Shown: positions 37,435 through 48,525 of the stretch, one piece after another | Layout of the letters: each line of letters begins with the position of its first letter | Numbering within the stretch: the stretch's first letter is position 1 | Assembly (NCBI RefSeq): GCF_000689395.1 | Contig: NZ_HG966617.1 | Location: 1,239,274 to 1,303,273, forward strand | DNA length: 64,000 bases | Reading direction: 5' to 3' | Origin: Candidatus Phaeomarinobacter ectocarpi | GTDB taxonomy: Bacteria > Pseudomonadota > Alphaproteobacteria > CGMCC-115125 | The notes under the pieces: model-generated | Seen by the model: only the letters and a program-made list of their open reading frames with translations | What the model was told of the DNA's origin: nothing | The model's database searches: none | Position numbers and translations under genes: made by a program

Positions 37435-38450
37435 TCTGCCTGATTGCTTGATGTGACAAGGGCATCAAGCGCGGCCTTGGCCTTGCCGTTATCAATGGCT
37501 GCTTCTGCCAGTTTGGAACCAATCTGAAGTGTTTCAGCCTTGCCGGAAACCTTGAGTGCCGCGGCAGCGTTGAGAACAACAATGTCACGATAAGCACCGG
37601 ACTGACCGTCCAGAAGAGCACGCAATGCTTCAGCATTCTCGCTTTCGTCACCACCCACAAGCGCCTTGGGGTCTGCGCGCGTCAGGCCAACATCTTCCGG
37701 GGTCACTTCATAATTGCGCACGACGCCGTCGGACAATTCGCTGACATAGCTCACGCCAGTTGTTGTGAGTTCATCCAGACCATCAGAACCATGGGCAATG
37801 ATGGCGTGAGTGGCTCCAAGGTTCTGCAGTACGTGGGCCAAAGGCTCACACCATTCGCGCGCAAACACGCCGACAAGCTGCCGTTTGGTGCCCGCAGGGT
37901 TGGATAGAGGGCCGAGCAGATTAAGGATCGTTCTTGTACCCAATTCAGCCCGCACAGGGCCCACATGCTTCATGGCGGCATGATGCTGCGGAGCAAACAT
38001 GAAGCCCAGGCCAGCGGTCTCAATACACCGCGCAATGGCATCCGGACCAAGCTCCAGTTTCACGCCAAGAGCACGCAAAACATCCGCTGAGCCGGATTTC
38101 GACGTCAGAGCCTTGTTGCCGTGCTTGGCCACCTTGACCCCTGCGCCGGCAGCTACGAAGGCTACAGCGGTGGAAATATTGTAGGTGCCCGAAGCGTCAC
38201 CGCCAGTGCCGCAGGTATCAATGGCATCCGCCGGCGCGGGCACATGCAGCGCCATTTCGCGCATGACACCAGCCGCGCCGGTGATTTCGTCCACCGTTTC
38301 GCCGCGCACGCGCAGCGCCATCAGAAAGGCACCAATTTGCGCCGGTGAAGCTTCGCCGGACATGATTAATTCAAAAGCCGATTTTGCATGGGCAGCGTCA
38401 AGTGCCTTGCCGGCGCCCACATGGGCCAGAATGGTTTTGAAGTCGCTCAT
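37431..38450 (-). CDS. trpD: Anthranilate phosphoribosyltransferase
   Basis: This enzyme transfers phosphoribose to anthranilate. The 339-residue protein has the PRPP-binding [38 protein letters not shown], and the segments [15 protein letters not shown] and HGSDGLDE. It overlaps trpG by 4 bases upstream and trpC by 4 bases downstream. Confidence 0.97.
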   Translation of the reverse strand: MSDFKTILAHVGAGKALDAAHAKSAFELIMSGEASPAQIGAFLMALRVRGETVDEITGAAGVMREMALHVPAPADAIDTCGTGGDASGTYNISTAVAFVAAGAGVKVAKHGNKALTSKSGSADVLRALGVKLELGPDAIARCIETAGLGFMFAPQHHAAMKHVGPVRAELGTRTILNLLGPLSNPAGTKRQLVGVFAREWCEPLAHVLQNLGATHAIIAHGSDGLDELTTTGVSYVSELSDGVVRNYEVTPEDVGLTRADPKALVGGDESENAEALRALLDGQSGAYRDIVVLNAAAALKVSGKAETLQIGSKLAEAAIDNGKAKAALDALVTSSNQAE

Positions 38451-39049
38451 GCTGGTTCCGTTTCCCGCGCCTCATTGAATTGCGCAGCGATATCGAGAAA
38501 GTTTTTCAAAAGGGCGTGACCGTGTTCGGAGGCGATGCTCTCTGGATGGAACTGCACACCATGGACCGTCTGAGTCTTGTGCTGTAGGCCCATGATGATG
38601 CCGTCATCGGTTTCCGCAGTGATCTCCAGTTCATCCGGCAGCGTGTCACGGTCCACGAGCAATGAGTGATAGCGCGTTGCTTCGAAATCACTATTGAGGC
38701 CCTTGAACAGACCCTTGCCTGTGTGGTGCACCTTGCTCATCTTGCCGTGCATCAAGGTCGGTGCGCGCACAACCTTGCCACCAAACACCTGGCCGATGGT
38801 CTGGTGGCCGAGGCATACGCCCATGAGGGGTACCTTGCCTGCGGCTTTTTCAGTGAGTTCCAGACAGATGCCAGCCTTGTCCGGGTCGCACGGGCCCGGT
38901 GACAGAACGATAGCTTCCGGCTCCATGGCCAGCGCCTCGTCGGCGGTGATCTTGTCATTGCGGACCACGCGCACGTCGGCACCAAGCTCGCCGAGGAAGT
39001 GGACGAGGTTATAGGTGAAGCTGTCGTAGTTATCGATGAGTAGCAGCAT
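38447..39049 (-). CDS. trpG: Anthranilate synthase glutamine amidotransferase component
   Basis: This subunit supplies ammonia to TrpE. The 200-residue class I amidotransferase has the nucleophile Cys79 in [12 protein letters not shown], the oxyanion segment [12 protein letters not shown] and the His/Glu pair in VQFHPES. It is the first gene of trpGDC here. trpE lies 1.4 kb away on the same strand, separated by an opposed gene. Confidence 0.97.
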   Translation of the reverse strand: MLLLIDNYDSFTYNLVHFLGELGADVRVVRNDKITADEALAMEPEAIVLSPGPCDPDKAGICLELTEKAAGKVPLMGVCLGHQTIGQVFGGKVVRAPTLMHGKMSKVHHTGKGLFKGLNSDFEATRYHSLLVDRDTLPDELEITAETDDGIIMGLQHKTQTVHGVQFHPESIASEHGHALLKNFLDIAAQFNEARETEPA

Positions 39050-39307
39050 CGCCTAAATGTCCCAAGAAGAGTGTAAGCCCGCGAAAAACATGAGGGCGAC
39101 ATATAGGGGCCATCCAGCCATTTAGGCAAGAAAACCGGACCGCTGGCGCTGCACCTCTGCCGCGCTTTTCCGCATGGAAACTGGCGACCGGACACATATC
39201 CCCAGCTTTCTGCGGTTTTTGGCCATTCAGCGCGTTTACCACCACAACATATAGTGTTAATAAGTGGTTAAGGCGCATAATGTGCCGCAAATCGGGCAGG
39301 AGCGCAG
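39050..39307. other. Divergent intergenic region between trpG and the deacetylase-like gene
   Basis: This region holds the promoters of trpGDC (minus) and of the polysaccharide-deacetylase-like gene (plus), and a CtrA-type box at 39257-39271. I see no trp leader peptide rich in tryptophan codons preceding trpG. Confidence 0.4.
39257..39271 (+). promoter_or_regulatory. CtrA-type box TTAA-N7-TTAA
   Basis: TTAA-TAAGTGG-TTAA matches the full binding motif of the alphaproteobacterial cell-cycle regulator CtrA. It lies 37 bases upstream of the GTG start of the deacetylase-like gene, near where a promoter would be. This suggests cell-cycle control of that gene, which is inference. Confidence 0.5.
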
Positions 39308-40396
39308 GTGGCGCAGGCAAAACCAATCGGCAACCGCTTCCGGCACGCATTCAGCGTACCAGCGAAGCTGCGTGCGCCCTTGGCCTTTGCGTCCGGAATG
39401 GCGTTGGGCATGACACTGCTTGCAGCATCTTTTTACGCGCCGCGTCTGGATGTCACGTTCTGGTTGACGCCTCGCGATTTGCCTGGCGACTACGTGGTCG
39501 CTGTGAGCAACCCGGACGTGGTTCCTGTGAAAATTGCTGATGGGAAGCGCGCGTTGACGGATGCGCCTCCCAGGATGGTGTTCTCTCAGATTATGCTTCC
39601 GGCGGAAGTCCCGCCGCTGGAGGTGGCAGCCGGTAAGACGGGCCTCGTGCCGTTTGCATCAGCGCCGATCGACGCGGGTCTTGCACGCGACAATCGTCCT
39701 GCCATTGCGTTGATGATCGACGATCTGGGGGTTGTGCCAGATCGCTCAGCGCACGCGCTGCGTCTCCCGACCGAGGTCACGCTCAGCTTCCTCCCTTACG
39801 GGCCGGTATCGCGCCCATTGGCGCAGGCCGCCGCTGCAAAGGGGCATGAGATTTTCCTCCACGTACCTATGGAGCCTCGTGGCCAGGCCAATCCAGGCCC
39901 AAATGCCTTGATGACAAAGGATAGCGATCGTCAGTTACGTGCCAAACTGGACAAGCAGATCGCTGACCTTGCGGACGCTGCGCCGCTTGCTGGCATCAAC
40001 AATCACATGGGCAGCCGCGCAACGGCTGACCGTCGGGTGATGGATGAAGTCATGCGCGGTGCCGCTGAACGCGGCCTGGTGTTTGTCGATTCAATCACCA
40101 CAAGAAACAGCAAGGCACGCGTCGCTGCTGCAACCTACGACGTGCCGTTCATTGCCCGCGATGTGTTTCTGGATCACGGCGAGGGAGAGGACTTCCTGCT
40201 GGCGCAGCTCGATGAGCTGGAACGCCAGGCCCGCACGCGTGGCATCGCTGTGGCAATTGCCCACCCGCATTCGACCTCCCTTGAGATACTGGACGTTTGG
40301 GTGAGGGGGCTTGAAGCAAAGGGCTTGCGGCTCGTGACCATCCGTGAGGCCATCGACATGCAAAGCCGACGCTCACAGCTTGCGATGGCTCAATAG
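39308..40396 (+). CDS. Divergent polysaccharide deacetylase family protein (YibQ-like)
   Basis: This 362-residue protein has an N-terminal hydrophobic segment (about 24-43, probable membrane anchor) and a NodB-like divergent deacetylase domain (about 130-350). Recognisable segments are IALMIDDLGV, LSFLPYGP, EIFLHVPMEP, GINNHMGSRAT and AIAHPHSTSLEIL, which probably hold the metal-binding Asp and His. The family acts in the envelope, and in many genomes lies beside the EnvC/CtpA peptidoglycan genes. The GTG start has AGGAG 5 bases upstream. It sits between trpE and trpG on the opposite strand. Confidence 0.88.
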   Translation: MAQAKPIGNRFRHAFSVPAKLRAPLAFASGMALGMTLLAASFYAPRLDVTFWLTPRDLPGDYVVAVSNPDVVPVKIADGKRALTDAPPRMVFSQIMLPAEVPPLEVAAGKTGLVPFASAPIDAGLARDNRPAIALMIDDLGVVPDRSAHALRLPTEVTLSFLPYGPVSRPLAQAAAAKGHEIFLHVPMEPRGQANPGPNALMTKDSDRQLRAKLDKQIADLADAAPLAGINNHMGSRATADRRVMDEVMRGAAERGLVFVDSITTRNSKARVAAATYDVPFIARDVFLDHGEGEDFLLAQLDELERQARTRGIAVAIAHPHSTSLEILDVWVRGLEAKGLRLVTIREAIDMQSRRSQLAMAQ

Positions 40397-40399
40397 TTT

Positions 40400-41917
40400 T
40401 TACTGACCACGCCCGACAGAACTTGCGTAGCGGATGGCTTCTTCCGCAGCTTTGAAAAGTGCCTTGGCCTTATTCACGCTTTCCATGCGCTCGGCCTCTG
40501 GGTCGCTGTCGGCAACGACCCCGCCGCCAGCTTGCACATAAAGCGTGTTGTCCTTGACGACACCGGTGCGCAGCACGATGCATGTGTCCATATCGCCACC
40601 GGCTGAGAAGTAACCCACGCAGCCTGCATAGAGGCCGCGCTTTTCTTTTTCCAGCTCGTCGATGATTTCCATCGCCCGCACTTTCGGTGCACCGGAGACA
40701 GTTCCGGCTGGGAAGCCCGCGACAAGAGCAGAGATCGCGTCATAGCTTGGGTCAAGCTTTCCGATGACGTTGGAAACAATGTGCATCACCTGGCTGTAGC
40801 GCTCGATGGTGTAGCTGGCAGTCACCTCCACCGTGCCGATCTTCGCCACGCGACCCACATCATTACGGCCCAGATCGAGCAGCATCAGATGTTCCGCGCG
40901 CTCCTTCGGGTCGGCCAGCAACTCAACTTCCAGCGCCAGATCTTCTTCAGGGGTTGCGCCGCGAGGGCGCGTCCCGGCGATCGGGCGGATGGTGACTTCG
41001 TCCCCGGCTACCTTGACCATGATTTCCGGTGACGACCCGGCGACAGCAAAATCCTCAAAGTCGAGGAAATAGAGATAGGGCGACGGGTTTGTGCGGCGCA
41101 AAGCGCGGTAAAGCGCAAAAGGTGGCAGATCGAAAGGTACGGAGAACCGCTGGCTTGGAACCACCTGGAAGATATCGCCCGCTGCAATGTATTCCTTGGC
41201 GGTGTTCACCATCTGGTGATACTCCGCAGGCTGAGTATTAGAAGTGGGTTCCGGCAGTGCCGCCACATCAACAAACGCGTTGGCCGTGTGGGGAAGGGGC
41301 TTGTCCAATGCATCAACGATGGCTGACAGCCGTTCTTCCGCCCGGGTCATGGCGACCTTGGCGGAGATGTCTTCCGTCGGGCGGACTGGTGTCACCAGCG
41401 AGATTTCATCACGCACGCTGTCAAAGACGGCAATTACCGTAGGTCGCGCCATGATCGAGTCCGGCAGGCCAAGAGCATCTGGATTCCGGTCCGGCAGATG
41501 TTCCATCAGCCGTACCATATCGTAGCCCAGATAGCCGAACACGCCCGCCGACATGGGCGGTAGGCCGTGCGGGAGGTCGATAGCGGACTCTGCCAGAAGG
41601 TCCCGCAGCGCATCGAGCGTGCCGACGTCGCACGGCTCATAGGCGGTACGGTCTGTCAGCGCCTTGCGATTGATTTCCGCAGCATTGCCTGTGGCGCGAA
41701 AAAGAATGTCCGGGTCAACGCCGATGATGGAATAACGCCCGCGCACAGCCCCGTCTTCAACGCTCTCCAGCAGGAACGAGTTGAAACGGCCGTCCATGAG
41801 CTTGAGCATGGCGGAGACTGGCGTTTCAAGATCAGCCACAAGCTTGGTCCACACCACTTGTGCGGTCCCCGCTTTGTAGGCGTGCTCAAAGGCGGAAAAC
41901 TCTGGTTCGACGATCAT
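40400..41917 (-). CDS. trpE: Anthranilate synthase component I
   Basis: This enzyme converts chorismate to anthranilate. The 505-residue protein has the tryptophan feedback motif LLES (in FNSFLLESVEDG) and the chorismate-binding block RPIAGTRPRGATPEEDLALE. The start MIVEPEFSAF is preferred to an in-frame start at 42046, which would read back into ppiD. It lies 34 bases after ppiD, so there is no space for a trp attenuator, and regulation may rely on feedback inhibition. Confidence 0.96.
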   Translation of the reverse strand: MIVEPEFSAFEHAYKAGTAQVVWTKLVADLETPVSAMLKLMDGRFNSFLLESVEDGAVRGRYSIIGVDPDILFRATGNAAEINRKALTDRTAYEPCDVGTLDALRDLLAESAIDLPHGLPPMSAGVFGYLGYDMVRLMEHLPDRNPDALGLPDSIMARPTVIAVFDSVRDEISLVTPVRPTEDISAKVAMTRAEERLSAIVDALDKPLPHTANAFVDVAALPEPTSNTQPAEYHQMVNTAKEYIAAGDIFQVVPSQRFSVPFDLPPFALYRALRRTNPSPYLYFLDFEDFAVAGSSPEIMVKVAGDEVTIRPIAGTRPRGATPEEDLALEVELLADPKERAEHLMLLDLGRNDVGRVAKIGTVEVTASYTIERYSQVMHIVSNVIGKLDPSYDAISALVAGFPAGTVSGAPKVRAMEIIDELEKEKRGLYAGCVGYFSAGGDMDTCIVLRTGVVKDNTLYVQAGGGVVADSDPEAERMESVNKAKALFKAAEEAIRYASSVGRGQ

Positions 41918-41951
41918 GGCAGTTGTGAAGGGGGTATGGGGCCGATAGAGC

Positions 41952-43868
41952 CTAGTACCCGCCTCCCTGGTTAATTCCTTCGCCGCCGATGACATAGTCA
42001 ATGGCGGCCTGATTGATTTCAACGCCAAGGTCAGCGCGAATGGCATTGATGTACTGCACCATCAGATCGTCGGCAAATCCGGCCGACAGACGCTCCCGAA
42101 ACCCATCAAAGGCATCGTCGGCTTCCAAGGCATCACCGGAGGTCACTTCGGTTACTTGCATAACCAAAACGCTGTTGCCAAAACCCACAGGCCCGTAAGT
42201 AGCTTCACCCTCGCCAATGCTGAAAAGGTTATTGATGGCGATGCGCGAAAAGGTTTCGTTTGTCATGCCGCGCCGCAGCTCCGGCGTCTCGATGGGCGCT
42301 TTGCCATGGTCAGACGCAACCTGTGCAATCGTCTCGCCCGCATTGATGCGTGCCGACAGATCAGCCGCAAGCCGCAGAAGGCTTGCCTCGCGTTCTTCTT
42401 CCCGCCAGGTGTCCACAACTCTTTCACGTACTTCCTCCAAGGGAGGCGTGCGCGCTTCAGCAATGTCTGTGACTTCAACCCAGAAGAATGACCCGTCGGC
42501 CAGTTCTCCCATGGGCGATTCCTCGCCGACGGCTGCTTCATAGGCAGCAGCGAGAATAGCTTCATCAGCTGGGAGTTCAGAGACACGCTGTCCATTGCGT
42601 CCCAAACCGGCTTGAGTCACTTCGGGAACATTGGTTGCCGTCATGCCCAGCACTGACACGGCAGAGTCAAGAGGATCACCGCCTGCGCGTGCGTCCTCGA
42701 CTTGATTTGCAAGGTCGAACAATTCGTCATAGGCCCGATTGGCTGCAAGATCGTCGCGCAGCTGTTGGCGCACATCTTCGAAGTTGCTTTCTACAGCAGG
42801 GATGATCTGTCCCACGCGGATCAGCAGGAAACCAAGCGGACCTTCGACCGGTTCGCTGACTTTACCTTCATCCAGCGAAAACGCGGCCTCTGCTATGGTT
42901 GTGTCAAAAATCTCTGCGCGCGTAAGCGTGCCCAACTGGTAGTCCGCGGGCGTGAGCTCTGCATCAGCAGCCAGACCGGCAAACGTCTTGCCTTCATTCA
43001 TGCTGTCGCGCGCGGCCTGAGCTTCTTCAAGCGTGGGGTAGGAAATCTGCTCAATGGTTCGGCGCTCAACCTGATCGAACTCGGCTTTGCGAAGTGAGTA
43101 TTCGTCGCGCAACGCTTCTTCAGGAATTTCAATGCTCTGAGCCACAGTGTCGGGCGTCATCAGCACGTAAGAGAAACTGCGGTACTCAGGCTCGCGGAAG
43201 AGGCCTTGACCGCGCACTTCATAGAAGTTGGTCAACTCTTCGTCTGTTGGTTGTCCTGGAGCATCCACTGTATCGGGAGTGAGCACGACATACTTGGCTT
43301 TGCGACGCTCATTCAGCACCGCGTACATGCGCTGGGCAAATCCAGTAGAAACCTCAACATCAGCGCTGATGGATTCGATCAGCTGTTGGCGCGCAATGAA
43401 TCGTTTGCGGTCATCAATCAGGAATGCTTCGGAAATACCATTGCTGAATAGCGTCTGCTGGAAGGTATTTGCATCAAACTGGCCGGTTGGACCCTGAAAG
43501 GCCGGGTCATTGCGAATATCCTCAATGACAAGGTCCTCTCCAGCGGCCAAACCAAGATTGCGTGCGGTCACATCAAGCGCGGTTCTTCCCACCATCTGTT
43601 CAAGAACCCGACGGTCGAACCCAAGTGTCTGGCCCTCATTCAGGCTCAACTGACGGCCAAAGCTCTGGGAACGCTGGTTCAGATCGCGCCGGTATTCAAA
43701 CAGGAACAACCCGCCATCAATCTCTTCGTCGCCAACTGTCGCCACGGTGCGATCAACAGACCCTGTAAAGATGTCATTGATGCCCCAAACCGCGAAGCTC
43801 AGCACCAATAGGCCGATGAATATCTGGGCGACAAACCCGGAAGCATTTTTGCGCAGTTTTTCGAGCAT
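41952..43868 (-). CDS. ppiD: PpiD-like periplasmic peptidyl-prolyl isomerase/folding factor
   Basis: This 638-residue protein is anchored in the inner membrane by one helix (about 12-33) with a large periplasmic part. It has a SurA-N-like chaperone domain (about 35-240), a parvulin-type domain near 240-360, and a C-terminal chaperone region. Parvulin catalytic residues are poorly conserved, as in E. coli PpiD, so it is probably mainly a chaperone for exported proteins. It is followed by trpE on the same strand. Confidence 0.9.
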   Translation of the reverse strand: MLEKLRKNASGFVAQIFIGLLVLSFAVWGINDIFTGSVDRTVATVGDEEIDGGLFLFEYRRDLNQRSQSFGRQLSLNEGQTLGFDRRVLEQMVGRTALDVTARNLGLAAGEDLVIEDIRNDPAFQGPTGQFDANTFQQTLFSNGISEAFLIDDRKRFIARQQLIESISADVEVSTGFAQRMYAVLNERRKAKYVVLTPDTVDAPGQPTDEELTNFYEVRGQGLFREPEYRSFSYVLMTPDTVAQSIEIPEEALRDEYSLRKAEFDQVERRTIEQISYPTLEEAQAARDSMNEGKTFAGLAADAELTPADYQLGTLTRAEIFDTTIAEAAFSLDEGKVSEPVEGPLGFLLIRVGQIIPAVESNFEDVRQQLRDDLAANRAYDELFDLANQVEDARAGGDPLDSAVSVLGMTATNVPEVTQAGLGRNGQRVSELPADEAILAAAYEAAVGEESPMGELADGSFFWVEVTDIAEARTPPLEEVRERVVDTWREEEREASLLRLAADLSARINAGETIAQVASDHGKAPIETPELRRGMTNETFSRIAINNLFSIGEGEATYGPVGFGNSVLVMQVTEVTSGDALEADDAFDGFRERLSAGFADDLMVQYINAIRADLGVEINQAAIDYVIGGEGINQGGGY

Positions 43869-44167
43869 GGCGTGAGGTCAGTACTTTTTGCTTGGAGGAT
43901 AACGGGTGAGGCCGATTACAGCGGCAAATCAGGCACGTATCGTTGCCCATAGCATAAACGCTGCAACTGCAGCGCATTTTATGTGTCCCAGGGTCCCGGC
44001 GGCAAGGAAATCAAATAGAATTTGGCCAAGTAACGTGCCGTTGTTGGACATGGCGGTCGGCAGGGGAAGCTGGCCACGCACCATGTGTTGTTTTTGTGCT
44101 GGTGCTCTCCAAACGGGTTTGCTATCCGCTCCACCAAGATTTGTCCGCAGAACTGGAAACCAGCCAA
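43869..44167. other. Divergent intergenic region between ppiD and tpiA with an inverted repeat
   Basis: This 299-base region carries both promoters. A perfect inverted repeat, CGCTGCA-AC-TGCAGCG, lies at 43959-43974 and is followed by CATTTTATG. It could be an operator. I see no ORF here. Confidence 0.4.
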
Positions 44168-44926
44168 ATGACCAATCGTCGTCCCATCGTTGCCGGAAAC
44201 TGGAAGATGAATGGCCTGCGAGGGTCAAAGGCGGAAATAGAAGCCCTCATTGCCGCATTGTCAGCGCGGCCCGCCAATGCCTGTGACGTGGTGATCGCGC
44301 CACCCTTTACGTTGGTTGCGGATTTCTCTTCCACATGCGCGAGCTCACCGGTTGAGATTGCCGGGCAGGACTGCTCGGCCCTCGCCCCCGGCGCACATAC
44401 GGGTGATGTTGCAGCCTCAATGCTGGCTGACGCCGGTGCCACCGCTGTGATTGTAGGCCACTCAGAGCGGCGGCAGGACCATCGTGAAACCGATGAAGAC
44501 GTTAACGCAAAAGCGCTGGCGGCATATGAGGCCGGCCTCACTACAATCATTTGCGTGGGCGAAACGGAGCCTGAGAGGGATCGCGGTGCCACACTGGACG
44601 TGGTGAACGGTCAGTTGGCCGGTTCGTTGCCAGATTCGGCAGATTCATCAAACACCGTGGTTGCTTACGAGCCGGTATGGGCCATCGGTACCGGACGTAC
44701 GCCAACAGCGGATGATGTAGCAAAAGTCCACGCCACCATGCGTGAGACTTTGGTGGCCCGCTTCGGTGATGAGGTTGGAAACGGTTTTCGGCTGCTATAC
44801 GGCGGCTCTGTAAAGCCCGCAAATGCGGCGGAACTTATGGGTGTCGCTGATGTTGACGGTGCACTCGTAGGCGGTGCCAGTCTCAAGGCAGTCGACTTTG
44901 ACGGGATAATTGACGCCTATCGCTAG
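44168..44926 (+). CDS. tpiA: Triosephosphate isomerase
   Basis: This glycolytic TIM-barrel enzyme interconverts DHAP and glyceraldehyde 3-phosphate. The 252-residue protein has GNWKMNG (catalytic Lys), [10 protein letters not shown] (catalytic His), [16 protein letters not shown] (catalytic Glu) and the phosphate-binding [10 protein letters not shown]. The start [16 protein letters not shown] fits the family better than an in-frame ATG at 44096. Confidence 0.97.
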   Translation: MTNRRPIVAGNWKMNGLRGSKAEIEALIAALSARPANACDVVIAPPFTLVADFSSTCASSPVEIAGQDCSALAPGAHTGDVAASMLADAGATAVIVGHSERRQDHRETDEDVNAKALAAYEAGLTTIICVGETEPERDRGATLDVVNGQLAGSLPDSADSSNTVVAYEPVWAIGTGRTPTADDVAKVHATMRETLVARFGDEVGNGFRLLYGGSVKPANAAELMGVADVDGALVGGASLKAVDFDGIIDAYR

Positions 44927-45048
44927 TTGTGGTGCCCGCCACTGGAAAAACGCGGCACTGGCGTTCCGCGCTGCCTTGGCGTAAAACCCGCCGCGTGGGT
45001 GCTTTGAGTGCCCTAATCCTCTGACATTTATGAGAATTGCCTGCCGCT

Positions 45049-45429
45049 ATGGAAAATATCCTGCTTGTCATACACACCCTGGTTGCCATTGCTCTGGTGG
45101 GCGTTGTGCTGCTTCAGCGTTCTGAAGGCGGCGCACTGGGTATTGGCGGCGGTGGCGGTGGCGCCGGCGGAGGTATGTTCTCCAGCCGAACCGCGGCCAA
45201 CCTGCTCACGCGGGCCACAGGCATTCTTGCTGTCATCTTTTTTCTGTCTTCAATCGCCCTGACCGTCATTCACACAAATGACCGCAACCCGGGCTCAATT
45301 GTGGACCGTATTACGCCGGTTGCACCGCTGAACACCGAAGCAGATGGCGCAACTGAGCCGGATCTGGGGGTCGCACCGCCGACAGCCGGGCCCGTCGATG
45401 AAGAGCCTGCTGTCCCACGGCCTGAATAA
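45049..45429 (+). CDS. secG: Preprotein translocase subunit SecG
   Basis: This two-helix subunit of the SecYEG channel has 126 residues. Helix 1 is about 3-23 and helix 2 about 57-78, separated by the glycine-rich FALGIGGGG-type loop (GALGIGGGGGGAGGGMFSS). An acidic, Pro-rich C-terminal tail (about 85-126) is typical of alphaproteobacterial SecG. An in-frame TTG at 45037 would add four residues. It lies between tpiA and pyrG, as is usual. Confidence 0.96.
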   Translation: MENILLVIHTLVAIALVGVVLLQRSEGGALGIGGGGGGAGGGMFSSRTAANLLTRATGILAVIFFLSSIALTVIHTNDRNPGSIVDRITPVAPLNTEADGATEPDLGVAPPTAGPVDEEPAVPRPE

Positions 45430-45449
45430 AGCTTCATTTTTGGCACTAG

Positions 45450-47171
<1,722 letters not shown>

Positions 47172-47290
47172 AGACCTCAGTATCATTGCAGGTTTCGCGC
47201 GCCAACTGGCCCCCGAGCCGGGAAATGTGCAATATGCGCCCCAGGCGCGGCGGTAGGCTGTGGCTCCAATTTTACAGGTGAGATTTCCAT

Positions 47291-48127
47291 ATGGACGTGG
47301 TCGAGATTGCGGCGGGTGACGGCAAGAAGGTTGTATTCGGCAACGACAAGCCCTTGTCGATCATCGCGGGTCCATGCGCCATGGAGAGCCGTGACCACGC
47401 GCTCGAAATGGCGACTGCGCTGAAAGAAATCACGACAAAGCTTGGAATGGGGCTCGTCTACAAGTCGTCCTTCGATAAGGCAAACCGCACCTCTGCCAAT
47501 AGTCCTCGTGGGCTGGGACTGGAGCTGGCATTGCCGATTTTTGCCGAGGTGAAGGAATCGCTAGGCATCCCGGTGCTGACCGATGTGCATACGGCCGAAC
47601 AATGCGCGCCTGTCGCTGAAGTGGTTGACGTATTGCAGATCCCAGCCTTCCTCTGCCGCCAGACCGACATGTTGATCGCCGCTGCAGAAACCGGTGCAGT
47701 TGTGAACGTCAAGAAGGGGCAGTTCCTGGCACCTTGGGACATGAAGAACGTCATCGAAAAAGTACGTGGCGCGGGAAACCCCAATGTGATGGTAACCGAA
47801 CGTGGGGCCAGCTTTGGCTACAACACCCTGGTCTCTGACATGCGCGCATTGCCTGAACTTGCAAAAACGCGCGCGCCGGTGATTTTTGACGCCACTCATT
47901 CAGTACAGCAACCCGGTGGGCAAGGCACAACCTCGGGTGGCCAGCGCGAATTCGTATCTGTGCTTGCGCGTGCTGCTGTAGCGGTCGGCGTGGCAGGTGT
48001 CTTTATGGAAACACATCAGGACCCGGATTCAGCGCCGTCTGATGGACCCAACATGGTGCATCTGAAAGACATGCCTGCGTTGCTTGAGCGGCTGCAAGGC
48101 TTTGACGGGCTGGCCAAGGCTGCCTGA
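47291..48127 (+). CDS. kdsA: 3-deoxy-8-phosphooctulonate synthase
   Basis: This enzyme makes Kdo 8-phosphate from PEP and arabinose 5-phosphate for LPS. The 278-residue protein has the core [10 protein letters not shown] (Cys29) and [11 protein letters not shown]. The cysteine at this place marks the metal-dependent class of KdsA; metal-independent E. coli KdsA has Asn. eno, which often follows kdsA in related genomes, is here 15 kb away. Confidence 0.97.
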   Translation: MDVVEIAAGDGKKVVFGNDKPLSIIAGPCAMESRDHALEMATALKEITTKLGMGLVYKSSFDKANRTSANSPRGLGLELALPIFAEVKESLGIPVLTDVHTAEQCAPVAEVVDVLQIPAFLCRQTDMLIAAAETGAVVNVKKGQFLAPWDMKNVIEKVRGAGNPNVMVTERGASFGYNTLVSDMRALPELAKTRAPVIFDATHSVQQPGGQGTTSGGQREFVSVLARAAVAVGVAGVFMETHQDPDSAPSDGPNMVHLKDMPALLERLQGFDGLAKAA

Positions 48128-48525
48128 TTTCGCCGAAACAATTCCTTCCCCGACCTTGTCTGCCAAGCTATGTCGCCAACAGCACTGTGCGTTTAATGCG
48201 GCTCTAGTTTTGGCGCGCACCCCGAATACGAAACCGCTGCCGGGCTCGTTTGCAGGACCTTGGCTGAGCGGGGCATTCACACAAAACCATATGCACTTTT
48301 GAATGTGCGCGGCTGATTCGATCCGCTGATCGTTGAAGAGGGTGTAGGTGCCCTGTTGGACCATGCGACCAGATATCGGGCACCAGCGCCGAAATCGTAG
48401 CCCAGATAGCGACGTTTTTGTGACGCAATGTGGGTATTGCCCTGACGCCGCAAATCACTAATCCTGCGTCCAAGGGGAGCAACTTAAGCGGGCAGTCGCT
48501 CGTGCAGGTTAGGGGTGTCGGCTTC
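48128..48525. other. Intergenic region downstream of kdsA
   Basis: This is the longest gene-free stretch (398 bases). No ORF has a supporting ribosome binding site. It contains a potential structured RNA at 48214-48311 with a hairpin 8 bases after it; the rest I cannot interpret. Confidence 0.4.
48214..48332 (+). ncRNA. Candidate structured RNA with three-way junction
   Basis: An outer 7-bp helix CGCGCAC/GTGCGCG (48214-48220 with 48305-48311) encloses two helices that abut it directly: CCCG/CGGG (48221-48224 with 48269-48272) and ATTCA/TGAAT (48275-48279 with 48300-48304). A hairpin CGATC-CGCT-GATCG (48319-48332) follows, then only TT. A TTTAAT hexamer at 48192-48197 could be a -10. I do not recognise a known RNA family, and short helices can arise by chance. 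Confidence 0.25.

Noticed and set aside
48214-48332. 6S RNA or SRP RNA in the kdsA downstream gap
   Set aside because: No SRP core such as GGAAGGAAGCAGC and no 6S-like long rod; it is listed only as an unassigned candidate.
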